DNA of 64,000 nucleotides from Macrotrachela quadricornifera (lineage: Eukaryota; Rotifera; Eurotatoria; Philodinida; Philodinidae). Location of the stretch: contig JAJEKB010020966.1 of assembly GCA_022393335.1 (NCBI GenBank), positions 267,872-331,871 on the forward strand, read 5' to 3'. How positions within the stretch are numbered: position 1 is the stretch's first letter; each line of letters begins with the position of its first letter. A program made the position numbers and the translations under genes. This document shows, piece by piece, positions 45,953 through 58,292 of this stretch. The notes beneath the pieces are model-generated. The model was given only the letters and a program-made list of their open reading frames with translations. It was not told the origin of the DNA and did no database searches.

Positions 45953-47161
45953 TTAAAAATTATAATAATATAATAATGAAGTTGGACTTTTTAAAGATAC
46001 TAAAGTTATATTACGTTTTGTTATTTTAATTGCACATGACCATACACATGCACGATTTAATACTGTATAGAATGTTGAATCTTGATTGTAAATATATATT
46101 CCTCGTGCATTTGAATCTGAATTTGAATCAGCAAAATATCGACGACCAGCATAATCATGTTGAATAAATCCTATAGATACTAATAAACTTGAAAAATTAA
46201 ATGACCATGTTGATTGATATGTTCCATTAAGATTAAAGAGATAAATAGAATGTCCTGTACCAAGAATTATTTGTGATTGCCATAAGGTAAATGGAGTATA
46301 AGGACCACTACTTCGTGAATCAGCAGTAAAAATTCGTGTTCCATTAAGTAAATGTATTGTTAATGCACTTGCAGATGAACGATAACTTATATAGAGACGA
46401 TCAATATCATAATAAGAATAGAATGGATTTCCAATAGTTGAAATATTCTTTAATTTTGTTGTTGTACCAGTACTTGAATCGAATAATTGTGTTTCAACAC
46501 GTGGAATTGTATATGGACAGATTATGAATGTTTTTGTAGTTAAGCCATAATTTATACAAGATAATGAATATCCATATGCATATGCTTGAATTAATTGTCC
46601 ATTATAACTATAGTGTCGAATAGCAGCACCATCATTAGATGATGTATAAAAACCATTCGATGACATATAAACAATTCGTTCTGCTAATGGAAGAAGTACA
46701 TATTTATTTTCTAGAATTAATTGTTGAAATGCTTGATAAACAGTAAAAGGTTTCATTGGCATCAATGGTGTACAAAGATAATCAGGTTCTGAATAAACAC
46801 TTGAAAGATCATAATTTACTGATTTTTCAAGACAATAATTTAAAATAAGAACACTTCTTGTAATTGTTGATGAAATAAGTGTACCAGTTGATCCAAGTGA
46901 TTCATATAGATTACAATCTTTTGTTGAACTATCATATTCACAAGTACGACATAAATCATGTTTATTACAAACTGCTATACAATGTATTATTGATTTAGTA
47001 ATTATAGTAAGAAGATAATGTTCAACTATTGGAGGACGAAATTGAACTGATGATATTCGTTTTACATGACTAATATAAAAATTTGATGTGCAATTGACAA
47101 TACTATATCGTGATACAATAATTACTAACAATAAGACTGTATTAATAAATAAAGTATTCAT
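45953..47161 (-). CDS. Secreted PAN/apple-like protein with propeller-like region
   Basis: Single-exon, 402 residues. A signal peptide (LFINTVLLLVIIVSRYSIVNC) precedes a cysteine cluster at about 60-86, HCIAVCNKHDLCRTCEYD then CNLY, the pattern of a PAN/apple domain, which binds protein or carbohydrate in extracellular proteins. The remaining 280 residues contain repeated strand-like units with Asn-Gly-Thr and Tyr-rich turns (LLNGTRIF, IYLFNLNGTYQSTW, GIYIYNQDSTFY), resembling a degenerate beta-propeller. Many N-glycosylation sequons are visible. No membrane anchor. Families of such secreted proteins are large in bdelloids as I recall. The specific function is unknown. Confidence 0.6.
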   Translation of the reverse strand: MNTLFINTVLLLVIIVSRYSIVNCTSNFYISHVKRISSVQFRPPIVEHYLLTIITKSIIHCIAVCNKHDLCRTCEYDSSTKDCNLYESLGSTGTLISSTITRSVLILNYCLEKSVNYDLSSVYSEPDYLCTPLMPMKPFTVYQAFQQLILENKYVLLPLAERIVYMSSNGFYTSSNDGAAIRHYSYNGQLIQAYAYGYSLSCINYGLTTKTFIICPYTIPRVETQLFDSSTGTTTKLKNISTIGNPFYSYYDIDRLYISYRSSASALTIHLLNGTRIFTADSRSSGPYTPFTLWQSQIILGTGHSIYLFNLNGTYQSTWSFNFSSLLVSIGFIQHDYAGRRYFADSNSDSNARGIYIYNQDSTFYTVLNRACVWSCAIKITKRNITLVSLKSPTSLLYYYNF

Positions 47162-48864
47162 TTTAATATTAGGTGTATATGAGAATTTTTATAATGCTAT
47201 GATAAAATATTCTAAATATTTATTTGTATAGTTTTCTTTCAATTATTATTTAATTCGACATTTTCAAAAAAAAAAAAAAAGAAGATAATTTGATTGTGAA
47301 AGTGACAGTAGTATGACATAAATAGGACATTGAGTTTTTCATTCATATAAATATAAATTGAAAATGATAATTATCTATAAATTCAATAAAAGTGCTCTTA
47401 AAAAAATATTCTTTTGTTATATAATGCACTTTTAGTAATTTTGTCCTTGTAAATAACAGAACATTTCGAACTTTAAATTTACAAGAATTTAGTATGTAAA
47501 CTAAGAATAATCTATTACAGTATATTATGTTAAATGGCACTGAAATGTTCTGTATTGGTTGATTTTCTAACTAATAATTATTTTATGGCATTATTTTTAA
47601 TTGATATTCAAACTCGTAAAATAAAGGTAAATACCGGATGTGGTTAATTTCCATGTTTTGAGTGCATTTAAAAATATAGGGAAAAACAGCTTTGACGCAA
47701 ATTTGATGTTTTTTTTAATAGTTAAAAAAATATCAAGAAACAAAAAACTGCAATTAACTACTATTAGCCGAATGATTAACCAGTTTTACCAATAAGAATT
47801 GTATGCAATCTTTAGTTTTATTAGTGCTAGAGTGGGATTAATTTAAATGAAACTATTGTATAATTTAATATTTGTCAACATGGAGTGCACTAAAAATGTC
47901 AATATACTTTAAAACATTTGGATTTCTCTATCATCTCTTGATCAAACATGATGATATTTTTACCACTAAGAAATACTTAGCGTAGACGAAAATTTCTAGT
48001 CACGGTGCTTAAAGGGCCGCGTTGGATAAGGTAATCTGTTAAAAAATGAGAAACTAAATGTTCTATATTGTAGAGCTTTTTCAGATGCATCAAATGGTAC
48101 ATAGTATATTTGATTTTTATAATATTTAAAATGAATCAGAGTCAATCAACTGATAGACAACTACACAAACATACCCGCATCCATCTACAAAATGACGGGA
48201 GATACTGTCTGTATGAGTTTGTAGCCCATCAAAAACTCTTCAAGACCATATGTGAGAAAAACTATCTGTAAAATATTTTCGATTAATGTCAAAGATTAAT
48301 ATTCATTAAATATTATTCTAATTGAATCTACTATATACCATTCAATTCGTATTAAATAGTTCTACAACATGAGATATTTGGTTTCTCATTTCTGTATAGA
48401 TCATCTTATTCGATGCGGTCTTTTCAACGCCATGGATAGAACTTTTGCTCCATCTTATGTAGTAAATAATAAAATAATAAAGATGTATAAAAGAATGAAT
48501 TTAAATATCTTGAAAATTTAATTGATTTTCTTTTTATAAATGGAACATTACGTATCATAAGATGTGAGTAGTTCAAACTTCAAGTGTAATTATTGACTTT
48601 TTAAATTTTATTGCTCTATGGTCAAGGCGGAAATGGCAATTTATAATTTAGAATGATTTTATTTTGATTTAAATCAGCCCTTTTCCTCTTGTCTATAGTC
48701 TATTTATTTATCAAACGTATTCATTATTTTTTTGTAACTAAATGAAAAATAATAATCGATAATCATGATAGGTTAACATGTACGAATAAATCCTCTTTTT
48801 GAAATAATATAAAATTTTATTTAAATATACTGATGAATTATATTAGGCATGGTGGAATGTTTCA
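47162..48864. other. Intergenic
   Basis: No gene. A poly(A) run of about 17 lies near 47264-47280. Otherwise AT-rich without defined repeats. Confidence 0.35.
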
Positions 48865-49127
48865 AAATGAGGTGAGATTCGAGTCTACACATCTCACAGT
48901 TTATGATCATAATTTAAATGAGGTTAAACCTCATGTGTCTGACAGGCTCCGTCGCTACTTATATAATCAAATATTAAATGTGCACATTCATTTATAATTA
49001 AATATGTTACAATTTTATATGAATATTGAAGCATACAATTGGAAAACATTTTTGTTAATGATCATATAATTCATTAGTGACGGAGCCTATGAGATCCATG
49101 AAGCTTAGTCTCACTTCATTTTAGACT
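48865..49127. mobile_element. Inverted-repeat element (MITE-like)
   Basis: Outer ends CAAAATGAGGTGAGATTCGAG (48868 on; 20 of these bases pair) and the complement of CTTAGTCTCACTTCATTTTA at about 49107-49126 match, and an inner pair AGGCTCCGTCGCTA (about 48944-48957) and TTAGTGACGGAGCCT (about 49074-49088) is nearly perfect. The two arms differ by internal indels. The centre is AT-rich, with no coding frame. Confidence 0.5.
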
Positions 49128-49721
49128 AAATATTGCTATTTTTTATTACCAGGATTTGTTATATTAAGCACTTTACACATTCAGATAGATATTCTGACAT
49201 ATATCTATGTTATAATACCATAGGCGGCGAAATGTATAGGCTTGAAAGGCTCAGTATTGTATTTTTGTTGGAGGGTTTTTACTATCTGATGAATTAATAA
49301 TTACAGATACTTAGAAAAATATTTTATATCATTATATGAATCTATTATTTATATATATTATCGTCTATTGTTAAAGACTTATAAAAGAGTGAAGATTATG
49401 AAAAAAATAACAATAATTTTAATTATCTACAAGCAGTATATATTCAAAACAAATATTACTTAAGTTGTTTACCAAGTCAATGTGAAGCAATTAATAAGAA
49501 TTTTTGCACTGAGTTCTCTTGATAAGACTAGCATATATATATATTGATGTATATTTATTTGATCTGAACAAACTATCAGGATTCAAGTTTATATATACAA
49601 GGCAAAATAAGGAGTACTGAAAGAAAAACGTAATGTGGTTTGGAAAAGCTTTGTGCAAGAATGTTTTGAGAAAAATACAGGAAAATTTTGTGTATAGGTT
49701 AATTTGTAGTGATAATAATCA
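49128..49721. other. Intergenic
   Basis: No gene or repeat defined. Confidence 0.35.
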
Positions 49722-50118
49722 TTATTGATTATTGCGATTGTTGGGACCGGTTGAATTCGAGCCGATTGAGTTCTTGCCTGCAGTTGCCGATTCGACACCA
49801 CCGGTACCTTAAAAAAATAGTAGTTTTTCTGTAGAACTTCTATCTAGTAAGGAAATGTTTTTATTATCTTCTACAAGATAGAAGGACGAATTGATCTCAA
49901 TGAACAATAAATATGTTGGAATACTTACTTGGACCACCACCAATATTACTGGGTCTTCCACTAGTACCACCACTTAAACCAGATTTTGTTGATCCTTCAT
50001 CACCTTGAGTCGTACGAATACCTGCATCACCTGATTGACCAGTAGTACCCGTTCCACTCATTCCTTTTAAAGCGGATGATTGGTTTGAATTCTGTGATGT
50101 AACCGATGCTGACCACAT
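49722..50118 (-). CDS. Small disordered Gly/Ser/Thr-rich protein
   Basis: Two exons, 50118-49929 and 49807-49722, joined across a 121-nt intron (GTAAGT donor, T-rich AAG acceptor), give 276 nt and 91 residues, with the reading frame restored exactly. Composition is about half Gly, Ser and Thr with Asn and Gln and almost no hydrophobic residues after the start (MWSASVTSQ; later SGTGTTGQSGDAG and SGGTSGRPSNIGGG). This predicts an intrinsically disordered hydrophilin-like protein. I do not recognise a LEA motif. The frame extends 12 codons upstream without an ATG, so the start is the ATG at 50118. In a desiccation-tolerant animal a protective role would be attractive, but nothing in the sequence proves it. 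Confidence 0.55.
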
Positions 50119-52274
50119 AGAATTTGATTTATAATTGAAAAGTTTAACTTTCACAATAAGAAATGTTATGTAATAATAAATAATACTTCTCCCTTATAGA
50201 GTACCGTCTATTTATACTTGTCTATCTAACCAAGATAATGTTAAACGAATATGCAAAGGCAAAAGAATAAAGAGAAAAAAAAGAGAATGTATTGACTTCC
50301 TTCATACAACAACACTTGCTCGCTCACAAGAGATTACTCAGTACGAATTTATTGTTATTGCAGAGTCAGAAAGAACCATTGATGCACATTGAGATATATC
50401 TCAATAGAAAATATATTATTACAATTTTTAAGCAAAATTTTTTACAATTCAAATTTAATTGTATTGTAAAAAAAAGTTTAATTTGAAAAATTAGTATCAA
50501 GATCTTACTTGTTTTTTTTTACATAAAAAACAAAATAACTAATTTTATATTTAAATCAAAGAGAGAAATATGGAGGAAGATCATTATCAACCTGAGAGAG
50601 AGATGGAATAAAATTAAAATAAATGCATCTTTTCTAATCAGTTGACAGATTCTAACCAATTAATGATAGACATTGTTCTAATCATTGTTAAATTTAACTT
50701 ATAATAGATTGAAAATAGAAGGTGTAAAACCACTTTGTCCTAATTGTATTATTTCTCTATTTGATTCTTGTCGAATTATCGATTAGTACCTTAATTACAA
50801 GAGATAAAAAATCAAATTTTACTGATTTTAATTTAATTTAATTTAATCAAGTATAAACAATATAGAAAAATTTAACTTTTGAACGAATACACAGATGTTA
50901 TATTCAATTTAAGACTAATAGATATACTCGTACATTTAACATTAACAAAAAATATAATTTAACAACACTTTTGTATCAATATTAAGTTATTTTTGTAATC
51001 TTGAATAAGAAGAAAAATATTCATAGAAAAGAAAATCATTGGTAAAATAATCTTTGTCTTGCGTATCATGACAAGTTAATACAATGTTCACATGTTACTA
51101 TTAGACTCAACTTCATATAATCCAAAAGATGACTAATGTGAAAACTTTACCAATTGCTTCAATAGCAATAGTATCTTACTCTCGAAAAAACGAAAATAAT
51201 CTTTTCATATGAGACATGTTTTTATTCGTTTTTATCTGACAATCATATAGAAAAAATGTTTCAATCATCGCTCTAGTTTCATTCATGAGAACTAAACGAT
51301 CTCTTCTAAATATAAATTAATTTTCAACTCTCTATCGATAGAACAAACTCAACATTTTTATAAATAATACTCATCAGTATGATAAATTATAATTAAAATA
51401 TGAACTAAGCAAAATTAAAGGTTCGAAATTATTCAGAAATGAAAGTTTCATATTGAAAACAAATTTTATTTCATTGATTATTTTTATTTCTTAGGATGAA
51501 AAATTTCTGTAAAATGTAACACTACATTCTCGTGTTACTCCTCATCGTATTTGAAATAATACAAGAAGAGAGAATACAATTTACATAAAATAGGTTATTT
51601 TAATTATTTTGAAACGAACCAAAATTCTCTGCAATTAATTTGCGTACAATCAAAATTTGATCGCTCAAAGTTTTGTCCATTTTTGAAAATAAAAAGTGCA
51701 ACTATAAAAGATGCTGCATCTTATGGGTTATTTTCCTTTTTTTTTTAAATAAATGTATATAATAGTGAAATAAAGAAATACAAAAACCGACCATTCACAT
51801 AATGGAACACCCGTTAGTCTCATTAAGACCTTTTTCGGGAAGAAGTCCAAGGCTTTTTGCAAAAAAAATCCATAAAAAATTTAATATTTCAACGGAAATA
51901 ATTTAAGAGCACGAAATTTCGTATCAATTATGTTGCCTAAAACAAACCATTTTTTATAATTCGATTTTTCATTATCCAAACAATGAAATAAAACATTTAT
52001 TTAAAAGAATAAAAATTATTTAATTAATTTTTCATAAGATAGAATTCATTATTACGTAACTCATATCTATTTTTTTACTCCTAGATATAAAAACGTCCTT
52101 AATGATCTCACATGTTCCTCTGATCTCTTCACATGCAAAACGAGCGCAAGAAATATATCTCCTCGATCATATATATACCTATACTGACTGCCAGAAATAA
52201 CAAAATCTAGTATCTTTCTCTGGACTTATTCTTTATTTGAACTATTATTTCATTTTAATATTAACTGTATTCAA
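50119..52274. other. Intergenic, about 2.2 kb
   Basis: No gene supported. AT-rich. The last part is the promoter region of the plus-strand hemerythrin-like gene. Confidence 0.35.
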
Positions 52275-53034
52275 ATGTCGTCAGCTGCAACAATTTCTGC
52301 CTTAGTAAAAACTGATCATACTGATGTAATGCAAGCATATAAGGTTAAACTTTTTAAATAAACTCTTTTTTTAATGAAATTTATATTAATTTTTCATCTA
52401 TTAGAATTATGTATTGGCAAAAGGAAATCTTGATGAACAAAAACGTTGGGCTAATGAATTTCGATGGTGTTTAGCTCGACATAGTGTTACTGAAGAAATG
52501 ATTGTTTATCCAGCTTTTGAAAAATATTTAGGTAATGAAGGAAAACAAATTGCTCATCAAGATCGTAATTTTTTCATTTATTCAATTTTATGTTTATTTT
52601 TATTTAAAAATAGATTAAAGAACTTTCAAATAATTTGGAAAATATATCAGTATCTGATCCAATTTATCGCATAACATTTGATAAACTTGTACAATTTTTA
52701 ACATCATATGTAAAAGGATACGAAAATAAATTTATTCTTTTTCTTTCTTATATTTTAATTATTATTTATTTTTTAATATATAGTGAAGAAGAAAATGATT
52801 ATCCAAAACTTGAAAATGTTATAAGACATGAACGAACAAAAATGTTCGTTCCTACAATCTATATTATTTTATTTAATTTTGTCTCTTTTTTCTAATTCTA
52901 TTTATTTATTTAATTGAAATAGATCTCATCCAAATGCACCTCATAAACCACCTTTTGCAACAGTTATTGGCCTTCTTACTGCTCCAATTGATAAACTTAG
53001 AGATTTATTCGATAAATTTCCTGATGATAAATAA
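52275..53034 (+). pseudogene. Hemerythrin-like (HHE) gene with defective junctions
   Basis: The coding pieces clearly add up to a hemerythrin HHE-type protein, a di-iron four-helix bundle. Exon 1 (52275-52343) has KTDHTDV, with a helix-1 His. Exon 2 (52405-52564) has ARHSVTEEMIVYPAFE, with the H-x4-E ligand pair. The third piece (52614 to about 52715) gives IKELSNNLENI to LTSYVK, the fourth (52784 to about 52856) EEENDYPKLENVIRHERTKM, and the last (52923-53034) SHPNAPHKPPF and GLLTAPIDKLRDLF, the usual end. Intron 1 is canonical. The next three joins cannot be spliced in frame with GT-AG at the expected points, and the first two lack the residues where family members carry His ligands (after AHQD, and between YVK and EEEND). 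Either small deletions hit three donor sites and the gene is dead, or unusual splicing is used. No signal peptide. Confidence 0.55.
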
Positions 53035-56000
53035 ACTTTATTAGCATCTAACATTATATAAAGATATATATTCAAGCAGGTATTTTCTTTTTTGTAATCG
53101 GTTTTTTTTAGGAAGATATTAGAGCGTATATTAATTAAGATTATTGTGCTTAACGTTTTTCTTTTATTTATACAAGAAAAAACATTTTAGTTATCATAGA
53201 AGAATGAGTATTATGTGTGTTAATAATCGAGAAAATCGATAGAACTCATAAACATTCGATCCATTCCGATGTTTTATGTTTGGATATAAGAATGTCGGCT
53301 TTTTTTTCTTTTCTTTTAGTTTTCATATATAATGATGTATGTGAAGTGATGTAAATTTAGTGATTTTTTCGAAGAAGACACGACCATAGACTTGATAAGT
53401 ACATTCAATAGTGTTCACAATCTTTTTCCATTAACAGCAAGAGAAAAGAGGAAAAAAAGAAAGAATGGAGGATGAATAAATCAATTCTCATTGTGTATTC
53501 TAACTTATTTATTCCTATTATTGTTCTTTCTCAGAGCATAACAAATAGAAGATGATCAATATAGCAAACGTTGAAGATAGATAATAAAAACCAACGTTTA
53601 TTAAAGACGTGTATATGGTATAGCAACTGTAAGAAGAAAAAAAAAAGGAGACCAATGAGGATTGTCATCTCTTCTAGTTTGTTTTTTCAATTTGCAATAA
53701 AAGAGGGAAAGCTATCTTTAATACGTATTGTCAGTAAAAAACGAACAGAGTGTACATATTGATCATTAAATATATTTATTTGCTTCAGTTTCAGATCTTA
53801 TTTAATTAGTAATTGCTGAATTTAGTTTCAGTTATAGAAAAATTGTTTTTGAAAAACAGATTCTTTACAGAAACCAACATCCTGTAGTATTGTAGTAGTC
53901 AGTAATTGTTCATCTTTATAGGTTAGTATTGTGGCTGAGTGAACAGTTACATCTTCGATTTTTTAAGTTCGAAAAAGTGAATGTATCGATTTTTCACTCT
54001 TTTGACTTTAATAAAGTATTGAAATAGAAACTAATTTTTTGCGTTTTGAATTCGATGAGATAACAATTCTAAATTCATAATAAACAAGAATAAAAACTTT
54101 ATCAGAATGTTTCAATAACTAAACTGATTTAATAACTAAGTTGATGTGGTCATTAACATAGGCAAGAAAAAGCAAGATTTTAAAATTGATGAATAAATAA
54201 ATAAAAAAATAGTTCATAGATATAATATTAAGCTGAAAGTATTTTTTATTTCAATTCATTTTGTAGATAGAAATTATCACATAAAATGAATTAAAATCGT
54301 CAAATGTTATAAATCTTGTCAATGTAAACAATAATGAATGAGTCATAATAATATCAAATAAACAAATAGCACTCCGTCATTTAGACTAATATAATCTGAT
54401 GTTCGTCTGGGATTAGATCATAGCCTATAATCATCCACTTACCTGTCGGATACTGAATATGACTTAATCAAATGTTTGAATTCAGCTTTCTTCGTCTTTT
54501 TTTGTATCCTTGCTTTGGAGACTAATCTGAATAGGATGATCAGACAAAGCAGACTAGATATCTTGAGGATCATACACGTTGTGGACTAATCCAGACATAG
54601 CTGTAGAATATCTCTCGTAAGAATGAATAGTCTTAATGATGCTGCGAACATTTTACACAAGTTATAATGAGCATCCACACTATATTTTTTTGCTTATTTA
54701 TGCATCGTAAAAACGTAATTAAATGATCATTCCAATTCTACAGAACTAACATATTCATGACATAAGTCGAATGATTCGAGTATGATATGTCTTATATACT
54801 AATGAATATTTACATAATGATGAATCTATTCATTCTCAATTTATTATCCAATTTTCTAAATTGTATCGTTTGAAAAAGTCTTAGTTCATAATACATTCAT
54901 AGACAAATAGATAGATATTTATTAATCACTTCTACTTATGAAAAATTCAACATGTTTCGTTAGTTTTGAACCAATCACTTTAATCATTTATCTACGGATC
55001 ATCACAAAAATTAAAATTAAAATATGATCAAAGATTTCTTGTCGATAAACCAATCATCAGTACATATTCAGTATTTTTCTTTTAAGATTAACACATAAGA
55101 GTGTTAAGATTTTAGGAGAAAAATGAATTAATCTTTATCTTTTCTAGAAAACAAGTTACTAAATAGATATTCTTCGATAGAAACTTTGATATTTGACTTG
55201 TTTGTTTCACTATAACGTCTAGCACAAAATACGCATATAATGAAATAAACATTAATTAATACAATAGTAATCCATTATCTTTTCTTTACAAAAATTCATT
55301 TTAAAATAGACAGAAAAAAGAAAATTGAGATATAATATATTTTGTTATAGAATATACATTTAGAAGAATTTAATGCATAAGAATTCGTTCAATTTTATAA
55401 AAGAGTATGGAACATGACGAATATATGATATTTTAATTGAATACGTTTCATTTCAATTCGATCAAATTACGCCTCTCTATATATGCTCAGTGTTTATGTG
55501 ATAAACTATCTCAATATATATATATGAACACTTGTTGTCAATCTGGAGTACGCTCAGATTCTAATGATATTCAATTTAATTTTCACCCAAATATACGCGT
55601 ATCAAAGTTAAATATCTTGTATGTTTTCCAACTTTTTATTTAAATTGAATATGATTGGTTTTGATTCAAAAATGAATTTTATGTGCCAAGCAATATTTCA
55701 TCGGTCGGATTTTTTTAATTTTTCTTCAATTTTAAATATCTGTAAATCCTTGTAGAATTTATTGTAATTTGATCTCTAATGTAATAATTTATCTGTTTTT
55801 CTAAAAGAACAAACAATGAAAAAAGAATCAGATTTATATTATTTTTGAAGTTTCTATAAAGAAAAAATGCAGATGTGCATATCAAAGAAATGAAAGCTAT
55901 TATGATAATTATATTACTTTTTAACGATCAATCCAAGTATTGTGTTCTTTATATTGAAATTTCATTATCTGATAGATTTCTTATGGTTAATGTCTATATG

Positions 56001-56500
56001 CAAAGAGTGATAATGAATGTATGAAAAAAAAAATTTATTATCATTATTAAAACTAAAATTTTATATTAAATAAATTTGTATATTGTAATATTTATATAAA
56101 TGAGATTTTAATATTATCCTGATTATACTAAAAATATCTTTTCATCGAAGCAAAATTTTATAATTTTTGTATAAGAATATGTTTTATTTTATTGAAAAAA
56201 GTTTTTCACATATAAAGAAATATACAAGTAAAAAAAAAAAAGAAGTGATCATGCATCAATAACAAAACAAATGGCTTTTAGATTCTCCCTCTTGCTTTTT
56301 TTTTTAATCAATAGTGCAATTAGTTCTCTCGTGTAGTTCATATTTTATTCTTTGTTTGCTGATTTTTATGAAAAAACAAAAAAGAAGAAGAAAGAAACAA
56401 ACAGATGACGTGTCTGATAGTAAATATAAAAAGATCGATTACGTACATTTCTACAATAGAAACAAAAAAAGAAAATTATCTTCTATAATCATTTATTTCT
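53035..56500. other. Intergenic, about 3.5 kb
   Basis: No gene supported. Short frames at 53571-53762 and 55437-55643 are not protein-like. The last 200 bases precede the protoglobin-like gene and contain an open frame (56314-56538) rich in Lys that overlaps its start in another frame, probably chance. Confidence 0.35.
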
Positions 56501-57094
56501 ATGGCAGAACACATCGACAAAACTCTATTAGATACTAATCTTCGTTATCGTTTTGAATATCTATCAAAATTTCTTAATTTTACTACAAATGATATAGCTG
56601 CATTGAATAGATTTGCTAAATTTGCTCATCCATTTATTCATTCCGTGGCTGATACTATTTATCAAAAATTATTAGAATATGATATAACAAAAAATTATTT
56701 TCTTAAACCTTTTCAAGGTTTTAAAGGTACTATAACAACAGATGAAAATCAATTAACATTACAATCTGAACAAATGTTATTTCGTATACATAGTATACGA
56801 AAATATTTAGATCGAATATTACGACAACCTGTATGGAATGATGCATTTCTTGAATATTTATCAAGTATAGCTAGAATGCATACAAATCTAGAAGATTCAC
56901 GTTCAATTAATGTTGATTATATTCATATAAATGCTTTACTTGGTTATCTTGAACAAAATTTTCTTGATGCTGTTATGAATAATGAAGAAATTGATAATAA
57001 TATTAAGAAAGAAACTTTAATTGCATTAACTAAATTATTTTATATTCAAAATGATTTTTTTACAATGCATTATATGATTGCAGCAAAAAATTAA
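56501..57094 (+). CDS. Protoglobin-like heme protein
   Basis: Intact single-exon 197-residue protein with the all-helical protoglobin/globin-sensor pattern: YRFEYLSKFLNFTTNDIAAL (helix pre-A/A), FIHSVADTIYQKLLEYDITKNYF (B-C region), RKYLDRILRQ (E), then FLEYLSSIARMH with the candidate proximal His at about 127, followed by VDYIHINALLGYLE. Protoglobins bind O2, CO or NO at heme and occur in archaea, bacteria and some eukaryotes such as fungi. There is no attached signalling domain. Presence in an animal, without introns, suggests acquisition by horizontal transfer (inference). The ATG at 56501 sits just after a short AT-rich leader. What it senses or carries is not deducible. Confidence 0.7.
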   Translation: MAEHIDKTLLDTNLRYRFEYLSKFLNFTTNDIAALNRFAKFAHPFIHSVADTIYQKLLEYDITKNYFLKPFQGFKGTITTDENQLTLQSEQMLFRIHSIRKYLDRILRQPVWNDAFLEYLSSIARMHTNLEDSRSINVDYIHINALLGYLEQNFLDAVMNNEEIDNNIKKETLIALTKLFYIQNDFFTMHYMIAAKN

Positions 57095-57892
57095 TTATAC
57101 AAATATAATTATATATAATAAACAACGTATAGAAAGAAGAACAATTTATTTATATATATTTTTTTTTTTATCAAAGTAAAACAAAAAAAAGGATGAAAAT
57201 GACAAGAAGATGTTCAATAATATTATTTTAAATTATTCTTATTATATTCATATGAATCCAAAAGCAATTAACAATTTATCACGAGTAGCTCAAAAGTTCT
57301 AACTCGATTTTTATTATTTAGTTTTTTATATTAAAACTTGGCTCTATGATTTATATAGTAAGAAAGTTATAAGCATAGAAATATATCTCACAAAAAAGAA
57401 ATATTAACAATAAATTCGATACTCTTATTTTTTTCATGAATTCCTGTTCTTTAAGTTCCCTAAAACGAATCCTTTTTCTGAATAGGAGTCTCATGAAATT
57501 CTCTACAAAATTCTACCGAAAATTTTTATTTCACATCTTCAATCAAGAACCTCAATTTGTGTTTGGTATTTTCGAATGCACTCGAGAATAAAGTTTCAAA
57601 AATCGAAGACTTTCATTTACGATAATGTGCCTAAAGAAGAAAGAAAAAAATGTAATCGATTTTTACTTTTGCAGTTAGATAGATAAGAGCAATCATTGCT
57701 GATCTAAACAAAACAAATCCGATCGAAAACTCATTTGTTTTGATGGAATTACAGGACTATTATTGGACGCAGCATCACACGAATAGAGGTGTAAGTCGAC
57801 AGGCTAATCGGCGGCGGCGTCAATTTTTTAAAATTTTTTAAAAACGCTCGGCGGCGCAGCTTTGAGATTCCAATGTTGTACAGCGGCGGCGG
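57095..57892. other. Intergenic with CGG-rich stretch before the gap
   Basis: AT-rich and non-coding until about 57805, where CGGCGGCGG-type runs (57809-57819, 57850-57856, 57882-57892) interrupt the AT background right up to the assembly gap. Confidence 0.5.
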
Positions 57893-58292
57893 NNNNNNNN
57901 NNNNNNNNNNNNNNNNNNNNNNNNNNNNNNNNNNNNNNNNNNNNNNNNNNNNNNNNNNNNNNNNNNNNNNNNNNNNNNNNNNNNNNNNNNNNNNNNNNNN
58001 NNNNNNNNNNNNNNNNNNNNNNNNNNNNNNNNNNNNNNNNNNNNNNNNNNNNNNNNNNNNNNNNNNNNNNNNNNNNNNNNNNNNNNNNNNNNNNNNNNNN
58101 NNNNNNNNNNNNNNNNNNNNNNNNNNNNNNNNNNNNNNNNNNNNNNNNNNNNNNNNNNNNNNNNNNNNNNNNNNNNNNNNNNNNNNNNNNNNNNNNNNNN
58201 NNNNNNNNNNNNNNNNNNNNNNNNNNNNNNNNNNNNNNNNNNNNNNNNNNNNNNNNNNNNNNNNNNNNNNNNNNNNNNNNNNNNNNNNNNNN
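57893..58292. other. Assembly gap of 400 Ns
   Basis: A run of N of round length, so the true size is unknown. Apparent open frames crossing it are artefacts. The left edge lies inside a CGG-rich sequence, the probable cause of the break. Confidence 0.95.
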
